Assembly: GCA_018269075.1 (NCBI GenBank)
Contig: JAFDVJ010000018.1
Location: forward strand, 1-64,000
Length of the DNA stretch: 64,000 nucleotides
Origin: Acidobacteriota bacterium
Lineage (GTDB): Bacteria; Acidobacteriota; Blastocatellia; Pyrinomonadales; Pyrinomonadaceae
Direction: 5' to 3'
The notes beneath the pieces are model-generated. The model did not search any database. It saw only the letters and a program-made list of their open reading frames with translations, and had not been told where the DNA came from. The stretch's first letter is position 1. Each line of letters begins with the position of its first letter. Shown here in pieces: positions 8,367 to 16,035 of this stretch. The position numbers and the translations under genes are program-made.

Positions 8367-8477
8367 AGTCTTGAGTCTGAAGTCTTGAGTCTGAAGTCTT
8401 GAGTCTTAAGTCGGTCTTTGGTCATCGGTTTTTGGTCTTCTGACTCAAGACTCAAGTCTTCAGACTCAAGACTTCAA
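8367..8477. repeat. Tandem 14-bp repeat with inverted copies between mlaF and mlaD
   Basis: Three head-to-tail copies of AGTCTTGAGTCTGA (8367-8380, 8381-8394, and 8395-8408 with a changed end) face reverse-complement copies at about 8440-8475. The spacer between them contains the TCTTTGGTCAT motif. The RNA would fold into a long hairpin inside the mla transcript. No coding sense in any frame was seen. Origin is unknown; the related spacer at 4192-4251 suggests a dispersed family. Confidence 0.8.
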
Positions 8478-8486
8478 TCCCGGGTC

Positions 8487-9389
8487 TCATTTTCCTCTGA
8501 TAAACTTTGTAATATAAGGATCTTCCGCTTTGCGGAGCTGTTCGTCCTTGCCGCTGAAGATGATCTGGCCGTCCCGGAGCATAATCACTTCGGTGTTGAT
8601 CAGACAGAGCTTTTCGCCTTCCATCTCGTAGATCACTTCGCCCGCGTCGTTGACGGTCGCGTATTCGGACGAGAGATATTCGAGATTGTTCATCTCGTGC
8701 GTGACGAAGATCGACGAGACGTCCTCGAGGTCACGCAGCTTGATCGCCAATTCGCAGATCGTCCGCGCCGTCGGCGGATCGAGGCCGGCCGTCGGCTCGT
8801 CGAACATCACGATCGTCGGATCGCCGACGAGCGCGCGCGCGATCCCGACGCGGCGCCGCATCCCGCCCGACAATTCGCTCGGCATCTTGTCGATCGCGTC
8901 TTCGAGATCGACGAACCGGAGCATCCGGCGGACTTCCTTTTCGACCGTTTCCTCGTCGACCTTCTGCTCGTGCAGGCGGTAGGCGACGTTTTCGTAAACC
9001 GAGAGCGAATCGAACAGCGCGCCTTCCTGAAAGACCATCCCCATTTTCTGCCGGACGCGCATCATCTCCTGCTCGGAATAATGCGTGATGTCCTCGCCGT
9101 CGACCAGAATCTGGCCCGAATCCGGTTTCAGCAAACCGAGGATCAGCCGGATGGTCGTCGATTTTCCGCCACCGCTGCGGCCGAGAATGATTTTCGTTTC
9201 GCCGCGCCGGACGGTGAAGCTGACCCCGTTGAGGATTTTTTTATCGTCGAACGACAGATGGACGTCGCGAAATTCGATGGCCGGCAGGGTTCGGCTCGGG
9301 GCGTCGACCGCTTCCTGAATATCGGCGGTCGCGCCGAGTTCGCTTTCCTGCACATCTATCTTCGATCTCTTATTGTCCGCCGAGAGCAT
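8487..9389 (-). CDS. mlaF: ABC transporter ATPase of the Mla/MCE system
   Basis: Cytoplasmic ATPase driving lipid transport with MlaE and MlaD. It shows Walker [10 protein letters not shown], the ABC signature [15 protein letters not shown], Walker [13 protein letters not shown] and the switch histidine in FVTHEMN. An extra ~40-residue N-terminal extension (LSADNKRSK...) precedes the ABC core. 300 residues compared with about 270 for E. coli MlaF. The mlaE stop lies 25 bp upstream. The start is the first ATG; no strong ribosome site is visible, so a somewhat later start cannot be excluded. Confidence 0.95.
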   Translation of the reverse strand: MLSADNKRSKIDVQESELGATADIQEAVDAPSRTLPAIEFRDVHLSFDDKKILNGVSFTVRRGETKIILGRSGGGKSTTIRLILGLLKPDSGQILVDGEDITHYSEQEMMRVRQKMGMVFQEGALFDSLSVYENVAYRLHEQKVDEETVEKEVRRMLRFVDLEDAIDKMPSELSGGMRRRVGIARALVGDPTIVMFDEPTAGLDPPTARTICELAIKLRDLEDVSSIFVTHEMNNLEYLSSEYATVNDAGEVIYEMEGEKLCLINTEVIMLRDGQIIFSGKDEQLRKAEDPYITKFIRGK

Positions 9390-9414
9390 AATGATTTGCT
9401 GTTAATTATAGGTG

Positions 9415-10185
9415 TTAAAGCCGTCCGATGTCGAGAACCGTCTGGAGCGCCTTCGAAATGAAAAAATCGAAAACGATCACCCAGATCGACGAAAGGACGA
9501 CCGCGTTGGTCGTCGAACGGCCGACGCCGACCGTTCCGCCGGTCGTGCTGAGGCCCTTGTAGCAGGAAATGCAGCCGATGATCAGACCGAAGAACAAAGG
9601 CTTGATCGATCCGCCGATCAAATCCTGCGGCGTGATGCCGATGCGGACGGACGACAGAAAAGTGTTGGCCGGCTGGTTGAAGAGATTCGAAGCGACGATG
9701 CTGCCGCCGATGATCCCGAAAACGTCGCCCGCGACCGTCAGGAGCGGGAGCATAAAGATCAGCGCGACGATCCGCGGGCTGACGAGCTTGCGCGTCGGGT
9801 CGGTGCCGAGCGCCCGCATCGCGTCGATCTGCTGCGACACGACCATCGAGCCGAGCTCGGCCGAGATTGCCGAGCCGATCCGGCCCGAGACGATCAGCGC
9901 CGTCAAAACCGGGCCCAGCTCGCGGATCAGCGATGTCGCGACGGCGTGACCGGCTTCGCTCTGGCCGCCGTAATATTCGAGCGTCGGATAAGTCTGGAGG
10001 ATCAGAACGCCGCCCGTGAAAAATCCGGTCAATAAGACGATCGGCAGCGAGCCGACGCCGATCAGGTCCATTTGGCGAATCGTTTCCGAAAGATAACGCG
10101 GTTTACGGAAAAGGCCGATGAATGCCTGCCAAACTAATAAACTGATCTCCTGAAGCTGAAATATAAAATTCTTGAGCGGATTCAT
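9415..10185 (-). CDS. mlaE: MlaE-family permease
   Basis: Inner-membrane permease of the MCE transporter. About five hydrophobic helices and the MlaE family core are visible: LIRELGPVLTALIVSGRIGSA, then AELGSMVVSQQIDAMRALG. Length (256 residues) is standard. As the first gene of mlaEFD it sets the transcription order E-F-D. Together the three are the minimal inner-membrane MCE complex; the soluble MlaC and outer-membrane MlaA partners are not in this window. Confidence 0.95.
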   Translation of the reverse strand: MNPLKNFIFQLQEISLLVWQAFIGLFRKPRYLSETIRQMDLIGVGSLPIVLLTGFFTGGVLILQTYPTLEYYGGQSEAGHAVATSLIRELGPVLTALIVSGRIGSAISAELGSMVVSQQIDAMRALGTDPTRKLVSPRIVALIFMLPLLTVAGDVFGIIGGSIVASNLFNQPANTFLSSVRIGITPQDLIGGSIKPLFFGLIIGCISCYKGLSTTGGTVGVGRSTTNAVVLSSIWVIVFDFFISKALQTVLDIGRL

Positions 10186-10235
10186 TTAGCGATTCGATGA
10201 AAAAAAAGCTTTTGCTCAGATTACAACGAACCGCT

Positions 10236-10272
10236 CAAAAAAAAAAGCCGGCTTTTTTGAAAAGCCGGCTTA
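10236..10272 (-). terminator. Rho-independent terminator of the sigma/anti-sigma/Spy-like operon
   Basis: On the minus strand AAGCCGGCTTTT pairs with AAAAGCCGGCTT around a short loop and runs into about ten T residues. It lies 30 bp after the stop of the Spy-like gene at 10303. Confidence 0.85.
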
Positions 10273-10302
10273 ACAAAATCGGGAAGTCGATAATTATGGC
10301 TG

Positions 10303-10842
10303 TCAATCCTGAGGACGGTTGTTGTTTCGGCGCTGCTGGAGCCGGTTGAAAGGTCTTTGCGGCTGATCGTTCCGGCGGTTCGGATTGTCGCGGTCCTTCA
10401 TCTCCCGGACGCGGTCGGCGAGCATTTGCCGGAGCTGCCGGAATTTGACGAGCTGTTCGGGGGTCAGCACGCGCCGGATCTGAAATTCCGTGATCGTCCG
10501 TTCCTTGAGCAGCTCGGATTGAGCGAACTGCGCGATCCGGGTCAGTTCCTTGACCTGATCCTCGGTCGAATCGTCGGCGTAGATGGCGATGTCGAGCCGC
10601 CGGTTGGCTTCGCGCCAGCGGACCTGCGCGGCCTGCACGATCGGCTTACGCTCCTGGTTGATGCGCCGGATCTGCTGCACCTGATCGGGCGTCAGACCCA
10701 ATTCTTCGAAGATCTTAAAGGGCCGTGCCGGCGGGTTTTGATTCTGGTTGTCGACGGGCGTCTCCTGTGCCGGGACGGCGATCAGCGCGGCCAGCATCAA
10801 AAATACGCCAAAAATCAAACTCGTGAAAAATCTCTTAGACAT
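10303..10842 (-). CDS. Spy/CpxP-like (LTXXQ) periplasmic protein
   Basis: 179 residues from the ATG at 10842, preceded by AGAGGAAG; the longer frame upstream is Arg-rich shadow over the anti-sigma gene. A signal peptide ends near VPAQE. The mature part is helical and Arg/Gln-rich, with one LTPDQVQQIRRI (~50) and one LTPEQLVKFRQL (~130), the paired LTxxQ motifs of Spy, CpxP and CnrX. These proteins act as periplasmic chaperones or stress/metal sensors. It lies 22 bp after the anti-sigma factor, the same layout as sigma/anti-sigma/sensor triads such as CnrH-CnrY-CnrX, so a sensing role for this operon is a fair inference. The tail is rich in Asn, Arg and Pro. Confidence 0.8.
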   Translation of the reverse strand: MSKRFFTSLIFGVFLMLAALIAVPAQETPVDNQNQNPPARPFKIFEELGLTPDQVQQIRRINQERKPIVQAAQVRWREANRRLDIAIYADDSTEDQVKELTRIAQFAQSELLKERTITEFQIRRVLTPEQLVKFRQLRQMLADRVREMKDRDNPNRRNDQPQRPFNRLQQRRNNNRPQD

Positions 10843-10864
10843 AATCTTCCTCTTCAAACAAAAA

Positions 10865-11626
10865 TTACTCGGTCCCGATCTCGTCGAACAATTCGGCCAG
10901 CCGCAGCGAATCGTCCTCTTCTTCTTCATCGACGGCTTTCGGCGGCAGCTGCTCGTTCTTATAACGATTATTCGGTTCGGCGTTTTTCCGTCCGTTGTTT
11001 TCATTGCGCGCCGCGCGCGGCGTGTTCGGGGTCCGCACCTGACGGCTGTTGACCGGCGGATTCGTAGCCGGCGGCGTTTCCGACGAAACCGGATTCCTGA
11101 CCGTCGTGGGGCCGGTCGGCGTATCCGCCGGTTTCGGCGAGACGGCGGGTTCGGCCGCTTTCGGCGCGGTTTCGGCGGGCGTCGGCGTCGTTTTGATTTG
11201 CGGTTTGTTCGTTCCCGCAAGTTCATTCGATTTATTCGAACTTATCAACGCCAGCGCGATCAGGCCGCCGATCAAAAGCACCGCGAGCGTCGCGGCTGTC
11301 AGCGACCACGCCGGAGAGAGCGAGAATATTTGACGCAGGGCCGACAGCCACGAACCTTTGGAAAGCGACGAATCAGCGACGGGCGATGAAACCGGATAGG
11401 GAATTTCGATCGCCGGCGTCGCCAGCGGGTCGAATTCCTTGGTCTTCCAGTCGCCGATCGCGACGTGCAGCCCGGAAAAGGCCGCCAGCTCTTCCGAACA
11501 GGCCGCGCAGTCGGGCAGGTGCGATTCGAAGGCGGCTTTTTCGATCCGCGTCGCCTCGCCGTAAAGATAGGCGGCCAGCGTCTCGGAAAAATCGCAGTTT
11601 TTATGGTGATGATTTTCGTTCATCAT
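10865..11626 (-). CDS. Membrane-bound zinc-finger anti-sigma factor
   Basis: Holds the ECF sigma factor inactive until a signal arrives. The N-terminal ~45 residues are an anti-sigma zinc finger (ZAS, HxxxCxxC seen as HLPDCAAC); a single membrane helix lies near residue 110 (LAVLLIGGLIALALI), followed by a Pro/Thr-rich periplasmic stalk and an acidic end. The His-rich start (HHHKNC) may add metal ligands. It follows the sigma gene by 18 bp and precedes the Spy-like gene. Release would need proteolysis or a conformational change in the periplasm; the signal is unknown. Confidence 0.9.
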   Translation of the reverse strand: MMNENHHHKNCDFSETLAAYLYGEATRIEKAAFESHLPDCAACSEELAAFSGLHVAIGDWKTKEFDPLATPAIEIPYPVSSPVADSSLSKGSWLSALRQIFSLSPAWSLTAATLAVLLIGGLIALALISSNKSNELAGTNKPQIKTTPTPAETAPKAAEPAVSPKPADTPTGPTTVRNPVSSETPPATNPPVNSRQVRTPNTPRAARNENNGRKNAEPNNRYKNEQLPPKAVDEEEEDDSLRLAELFDEIGTE

Positions 11627-11644
11627 AGTTTCTCAAATTTTGGC

Positions 11645-12223
11645 TCAGACCACTTCGAGCGAAGTCCTTTCGAGCTTCATCCGCAGTTGTTTGAGCGCCG
11701 TGTAAACGCGGCTCTTGACCGTGCTCAAGGGCAGCGCCAGAATCTCGGAGATTTCCTGAAAGGTCAGCTCCTCGAATTCCTTCATCACGATCACCTGCCG
11801 GAGTTCGGCCGGCAAGGCGTTGACCGCCTGCCGGACGTGCGTCAAACGCTCTTTCTGTTCGGCGACCCGCGCGGGCGAACTGTGCAGCGGCGCGACGAAA
11901 ACTCTCTCCTCGGCATTTTCCTCGTCGTCGAGATAAGTCTCGGAACGGGTTTTCGTGCGTCTTTGTTTTGTCAAGCATTGATTCACGGCGATCCGGTGGA
12001 GCCACGAGGAAACTTTCGCTTCGCCCCGGAAGTTCGATAAATTCCGGTAGGCCGAGATAAAAGTTTCCTGCACGGCGTCGCGTGCCTCGTCTTCGCGTCC
12101 GAGCATACCGAAACAGAGCGCGAAAATCTTGCGCTCCCATCTCTTTACTATTTCGCCGAAGGCATCCGGATTCTCCGCGACCGCCGTTTCGACTAACTGC
12201 TCATCCGTTAAACTTTTTATCAT
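11645..12223 (-). CDS. ECF (sigma-24 type) RNA polymerase sigma factor
   Basis: 192 residues with region 2 (AFGEIVKRWERKIFALCFGMLG, core-binding, then DARDAVQETFISAYRNLSNF) and region 4 (LPAELRQVIVMKEFEELTF, then helix-turn-helix EISEILALPLSTVKSRVYTALKQLR). It directs transcription of its own regulon under control of the adjacent anti-sigma gene. First gene of a three-gene operon. A possible self-type promoter lies ~50 bp upstream. The exact ECF subgroup cannot be set by eye. Confidence 0.95.
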   Translation of the reverse strand: MIKSLTDEQLVETAVAENPDAFGEIVKRWERKIFALCFGMLGREDEARDAVQETFISAYRNLSNFRGEAKVSSWLHRIAVNQCLTKQRRTKTRSETYLDDEENAEERVFVAPLHSSPARVAEQKERLTHVRQAVNALPAELRQVIVMKEFEELTFQEISEILALPLSTVKSRVYTALKQLRMKLERTSLEVV

Positions 12224-12269
12224 TCCTCGTCGCTACAAAAATAAATTTAGCACGAGATCATTACTTGAA

Positions 12270-12298
12270 ATAACTTTTGAGTGTAAATCGAAGTTCAC
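12270..12298 (-). promoter_or_regulatory. Possible ECF-type promoter of the sigma operon
   Basis: On the minus strand GTGAACTT is followed, with a 16-nt gap after GAACTT, by GTTAT. The GAAC core of the -35 is typical of ECF sigma factors and would fit autoregulation. The -10 match is weak. The rest of 12224-12441 shows nothing else. Confidence 0.3.
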
Positions 12299-12441
12299 GC
12301 TCATCTTTTTAGACGCGCAGGTCGAGGAAAAAGTCTGAAAAGGCCGAAAATTATCATAAATCGGCAACGAAACGGGCGGGAAAGCGAAAAATCGAGCATT
12401 GGCCGGGGAAATTCGGTTATAGGCCAAAATAAATCTGCCAA

Positions 12442-13218
12442 TCAAACCTGCTCGTTCTCCCACGACGACATCAATTCCGCCGTATAATCCGGATGTTTTA
12501 AGGGAATCGCGTGCCCGCTTTCGTTGACGATCACGAGTTTCGAACCGGATATTCCTCTGTTCAGGAGCTCGCCCATCCAGAGCGGCGTGACCTTGTCGTT
12601 GGCGCCCCAGATGATCAGCGTCGGGACGTCGATCCGACCGAGCTCGCGGTCGAAATCGGTCCGGTCGCATTTGATCAGCGTGCGGCGCATCACGTCGCTG
12701 GTTTTAATGTAATTGATCTGTTTGAGTATGTATTTGTAATACTGGCGGGCGAGCGAATCCTGCAGCTTTCCGGGCAGGAGCTGTTTGAGGTCGGAGGCGA
12801 AGCGAAAAACCTTCGCGCGCAGTGAAAAATTCGGGTAGATGCCGTCGGCTCCGATCAGGACGAGCCCGCTCAGATCGTGAAGCCGGTGAGCGGCGATGTC
12901 GAGGACGATTTTGCCGCCGAACGAATGGCCGACGAAAATCGGCGCTTCGATCCGCTCGGAACGGCAGAAATCGATCACGAAGTTCGAAAAATCGCGAATC
13001 TCCCACGGCCGCTCCGGTTCGGGCGTGCGTCCGAAGCCGGCCAGTTCGAGATTGTAGGCCGAAAATCCGTTTTCGGCGAGTTTCCGGCCGAGTTTTTCGA
13101 GATTGCCGAGATCGCCGCCCCAGCCGTGAACGAGAACGGCGGCCCGGCCCTTTCCGTATTTGGTAAAGTTGTACTGCACAGATGTCGTAAATCTGCCAAC
13201 CACGATCACGGTCGGCAT
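12442..13218 (-). CDS. Alpha/beta hydrolase
   Basis: 258-residue cytoplasmic hydrolase of the alpha/beta fold. The oxyanion-hole motif is VLVHGWGGD, the nucleophile serine sits in GHSFGGK (~95), the acid is probably the Asp in IIWGANDKVTP, and the catalytic His is in ESGHAIPL near the end. No signal peptide. The substrate is not predictable: esterase, lipase or C-C hydrolase are all possible. It is a single gene, separated from the sigma operon by ~220 bp. Confidence 0.85.
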   Translation of the reverse strand: MPTVIVVGRFTTSVQYNFTKYGKGRAAVLVHGWGGDLGNLEKLGRKLAENGFSAYNLELAGFGRTPEPERPWEIRDFSNFVIDFCRSERIEAPIFVGHSFGGKIVLDIAAHRLHDLSGLVLIGADGIYPNFSLRAKVFRFASDLKQLLPGKLQDSLARQYYKYILKQINYIKTSDVMRRTLIKCDRTDFDRELGRIDVPTLIIWGANDKVTPLWMGELLNRGISGSKLVIVNESGHAIPLKHPDYTAELMSSWENEQV

Positions 13219-13351
13219 CGTGTGAAAAAATGACCGGTTTCGCGGCCGCTCGGCGGCGCTTCCGGAAAATTACTTGTTAAATCGAAAATATTGTAACTTA
13301 AGAAGCGGGACGATGACACGAAAAAAACGCGCGGAAAGCATAAATTTCGAC

Positions 13352-13400
13352 AAAAAAAGGCGGAGTATAAAACCGATCGTCGATCGTTTATCACTCCGCG
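13352..13400 (-). terminator. Terminator after tRNA-Lys
   Basis: On the minus strand CGGAGTGATAAACGATCG pairs imperfectly with CGATCGGTTTTATACTCCG (one or two bulges), then CCTTTTTTT. It lies just after the tRNA gene. The rest of 13219-13418 shows nothing recognisable. Confidence 0.75.
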
Positions 13401-13418
13401 ATTTTTTCGTATTTCGGA

Positions 13419-13491
13419 TGAGTCGTGCAGGACTCGAACCTGCGACCCGAAGATTAAGAGTCTTCTGCTCTACCAACTGAGCTAACGACCC
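13419..13491 (-). tRNA. tRNA-Lys (anticodon CTT)
   Basis: Acceptor GGGTCGT pairs with ACGACTC (one G-U at pair 2-71), D-arm TAGCTCAGTTGGTAGAGCA, anticodon stem GAAGA/TCTTC around CTCTTAA (anticodon CTT), T-arm GCAGG-TTCGAGT-CCTGC, discriminator A. CCA is not encoded (TCC follows). Length 73 nt. Confidence 0.95.
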
Positions 13492-13619
13492 AAAACTGCG
13501 AACGTTTTGGATTATAACAACATCAAAGCGAAAATCCAAAACGGAAAATTGCAAAATTCTTCCGTTTTCGGCGTTTCCAGTTTTGAAAAAACGGTTCTTA
13601 TAAGGAAAATATAACCTGA

Positions 13620-15245
13620 ATGAAAGAATGTCCCGAATGTAAACTCTGCTTTGAAGACGACGTCAATTTTTGCCCGCACGATCAGAAGCAAACGCGGCTG
13701 GCGCTGCCGGGCGGGCGGCTGCTCGCGGGGCGCTATCTGCTCGAGAAGCAATTGGGCAAGGGCGCGATGGGACAGGTCTATCTGGCGAAGGACAATAAAT
13801 TCGAGGCGCGGCGGGTGGCGGTCAAAACCGTTCGCCAGGATCTTTTGTCGAGCGACGATCTGCAGGAAGGCGAGGCGATCGCGAGATTCGGGCGCGAAGC
13901 CCAGTCGGCGGCCTCGATCCAGCATCCGAACACGGTCAGCGTGACGGATTTCGGCGAAACCCCCGAGGGCGTCTTTTATCTGGTGATGGAATACGTCGAA
14001 GGGGAGACGCTGCATCGCCTGCTCCGGCGCGAGGGCACGATTTCGGTCAAGCGAGCCGTCAAGCTGCTCCGTCAGATCGCCGACGGCGTCGAGGCGGCGC
14101 ACGACTCCGGCATTCTCCACCGCGACCTCAAACCGGCCAACATTTTCCTGATGTCGAAGGGCAAAACGCAGGACGACGGGTTTATCAAGGTCGGCGATTT
14201 CGGGCTCGCGAAGATCGTCAACCAGTCGGGCGGCGGGCTCGATTCGAAAAACGGTCCGGCCTCGCGCGGCATCATCGGAACGCCCGAATTTATGGCGCCC
14301 GAACAGATGCAGCCCGAGCTCGGCGTCGACGCGCGCGCCGATCTCTACGCACTCGGGACGATCGCCTATCTGATGCTCGGCGGCCGAACGCCGTTCTCCG
14401 GCGACCTGATGCAGCTCGTGATGCAGAAGATAATGCACGCGCCGCCGCCGCTTTCGACGCTCCGGAGCGATATCCCGTCGGATGTCGAAAAAATCATTAT
14501 GCTGTCGCTCGAAACCGACCCGAACCGGCGTCCGGGCTCGGTCCGCGAATGGATCACCGAGCTCGAAAAAGCGGCCGAAGACGTGAGCGAGAAAAACAAA
14601 TCGGGGGCGGCCCGGCTCGTCATCCTCGCGCCCATCGGGGCGGAAGTTTACGTCGACGACGAGCGGCGGGGAAGCATCGGCAGCTCGGGCAAACTGGTGC
14701 TGACGACGATTCCGCACGGACAGCATATTCTGCGGGTTTCGAAACCCGGCGAAAAGGACGACGAGCGCGTCATCGAATTACGCGAGGGCGGCCAGGAACA
14801 GGTCATTCAGGCGCAGCTTAAACCGCTGCGCGGGACCGGCAGCCAGCCGTCGCCGTCGCAGTCGAGCCAGAGCGGGACGATGCAGTCGAGCATTATGCCG
14901 GGGATCGTCGCCTGTACGAATTGTCAGGCCCGTTTCGCCGAGGGCGTCAAATTCTGCGGACGCTGCGGGAACCGTTCGTTCACCGTCGTCAGCGCGGGGC
15001 CCAATTCGCAGAATTACACGACCTGTCCGCGCTGTTCGACGCAGCTGCCGCAGAACGCGAAATTCTGCGGGCGCTGCGGACTGCATTTCAATCCGAATAC
15101 GCCGACGCGGACGGCCACCGCGACCGGTTTTTACACGCCCGTTCAGCCGACTCCGCCGCCGACCGTCCAGCGGATCTGCCGCCGCTGCGGGGCCTCATTC
15201 GCGCCCCATATCAAATTCTGCGGACGCTGCGGGGCCGGATTGTAG
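13620..15245 (+). CDS. Ser/Thr protein kinase with N-terminal zinc ribbon, PEGA domain and three C-terminal zinc ribbons
   Basis: 541 residues. Order: CPEC...FCPHD ribbon-like start (4-20); kinase domain (~38-310) with GKGAMGQVY glycine loop, VAVKTV lysine, HRDLKPANI catalytic loop, GDFGLAK and GTPEFMAPEQ; PEGA domain (~325-400, from VILAPIGAEVYVDDERRG); Gln/Ser-rich linker; then three near-identical zinc ribbons, each ending FCGRCG (~425-445, 465-485, 520-540). There is no membrane segment, unlike many PEGA kinases, so it is probably cytoplasmic. All catalytic residues are present, so it should be active. Substrates are unknown. It is the first of a kinase / ribbon-membrane protein / FHA-kinase group on one strand. 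Confidence 0.93.
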   Translation: MKECPECKLCFEDDVNFCPHDQKQTRLALPGGRLLAGRYLLEKQLGKGAMGQVYLAKDNKFEARRVAVKTVRQDLLSSDDLQEGEAIARFGREAQSAASIQHPNTVSVTDFGETPEGVFYLVMEYVEGETLHRLLRREGTISVKRAVKLLRQIADGVEAAHDSGILHRDLKPANIFLMSKGKTQDDGFIKVGDFGLAKIVNQSGGGLDSKNGPASRGIIGTPEFMAPEQMQPELGVDARADLYALGTIAYLMLGGRTPFSGDLMQLVMQKIMHAPPPLSTLRSDIPSDVEKIIMLSLETDPNRRPGSVREWITELEKAAEDVSEKNKSGAARLVILAPIGAEVYVDDERRGSIGSSGKLVLTTIPHGQHILRVSKPGEKDDERVIELREGGQEQVIQAQLKPLRGTGSQPSPSQSSQSGTMQSSIMPGIVACTNCQARFAEGVKFCGRCGNRSFTVVSAGPNSQNYTTCPRCSTQLPQNAKFCGRCGLHFNPNTPTRTATATGFYTPVQPTPPPTVQRICRRCGASFAPHIKFCGRCGAGL

Positions 15246-15420
15246 CTCACATCGCCGTGAAATCGCCGGGACGGCCGGAAGCCTGCGGCCAACGGTTTCC
15301 ATCGGGTTTAGGGCATGAAGTCACGGCCTAAAAGGCCGCGGAATGTGGTAAACCACCGAAGACCCGCCGGTTGGGCGCCGAAAAGTGTCGGCCCGATCCA
15401 TCCTTTGGAAGAACAAATTT
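15246..15420. repeat. Hairpin-rich intergenic segment, possible repeat remnant or small RNA
   Basis: The gap between the two genes carries short perfect stems in a row: CGGCC-TAAAA-GGCCG (15324-15338) and GTGGT-AA-ACCAC (15345-15356), plus GGCCGGAAGCCTGCGGCC before them. No convincing reading frame. It could be a decayed dispersed repeat or a structured RNA; I have no match for it. Confidence 0.4.
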
Positions 15421-15476
15421 TCGGATAATGCGTTATAATGGAATGTCTGTCATAAAATAAACAGCAGAGATTTTTT

Positions 15477-15974
15477 ATGAAAATTTGTCCAATTTGCCGG
15501 CAAACTTATTCCGACGATAATCTGAATTTTTGTCTGAATGACGGAAACTTTCTGGAATCCGCCAGCGGCGCGTCCGATAACGCACCAAAGACGCTTTATA
15601 TGGATCCGCCGCGGGTTACCGATCAGACCAATTGGAATCAGACGAATTTTCCGCCGACCGCTTATACCAATCAATCCCAGATGCGGCCGCCGCAAACCGG
15701 TGCTGTCGCTTTCGCCTCGCCGATCAACGCCCAGGAGAAAACGCTGCCGATCATTTCGATGGTCGTCGGAATACTGGCGGTTTTGATCGGCTGCTGCTAC
15801 GGCGGAATCCCGCTTGGAACCGGGGCCATAATCGTCGGTTTGATCGCACTCAACCAGCAGAAATCGGATCCCGGCCGGTACGGCGGGCGCGGGATGGCGA
15901 TTGCCGGGATCGTGACGGGCGCGATCGGTCTTTCGATTAGTTTGATGGTGATCCTGCTGTCGGTAATCAAATGA
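15477..15974 (+). CDS. Zinc-ribbon membrane protein with DUF4190-like C-terminal domain
   Basis: 165 residues. The N-terminus, CPICRQTYSDDNLNFCLNDG, resembles the first 20 residues of the kinase at 13620 (CPxC...DDxNFCxxD), so both seem to carry the same metal-binding module. A Pro/Asn/Gln-rich linker follows, then two membrane helices (~98-122 and ~142-164) separated by a GRYGGRGMAIAGIVTGAI loop typical of DUF4190. The cytoplasmic ribbon probably mediates protein contact. It lies between two Ser/Thr kinase genes and may be a partner or substrate (inference). Confidence 0.75.
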   Translation: MKICPICRQTYSDDNLNFCLNDGNFLESASGASDNAPKTLYMDPPRVTDQTNWNQTNFPPTAYTNQSQMRPPQTGAVAFASPINAQEKTLPIISMVVGILAVLIGCCYGGIPLGTGAIIVGLIALNQQKSDPGRYGGRGMAIAGIVTGAIGLSISLMVILLSVIK

Positions 15975-16035
15975 AATATTTAGGGACGATGGCCGGGTTT
16001 TTGCATAAATACGGAAATCAAGTAAAATTTGAGAA

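Noticed and set aside
8367-8477. CRISPR-like repeats between mlaF and mlaD
   Set aside because: The units are contiguous 14-mers without spacers and continue as inverted copies; this is a hairpin repeat.
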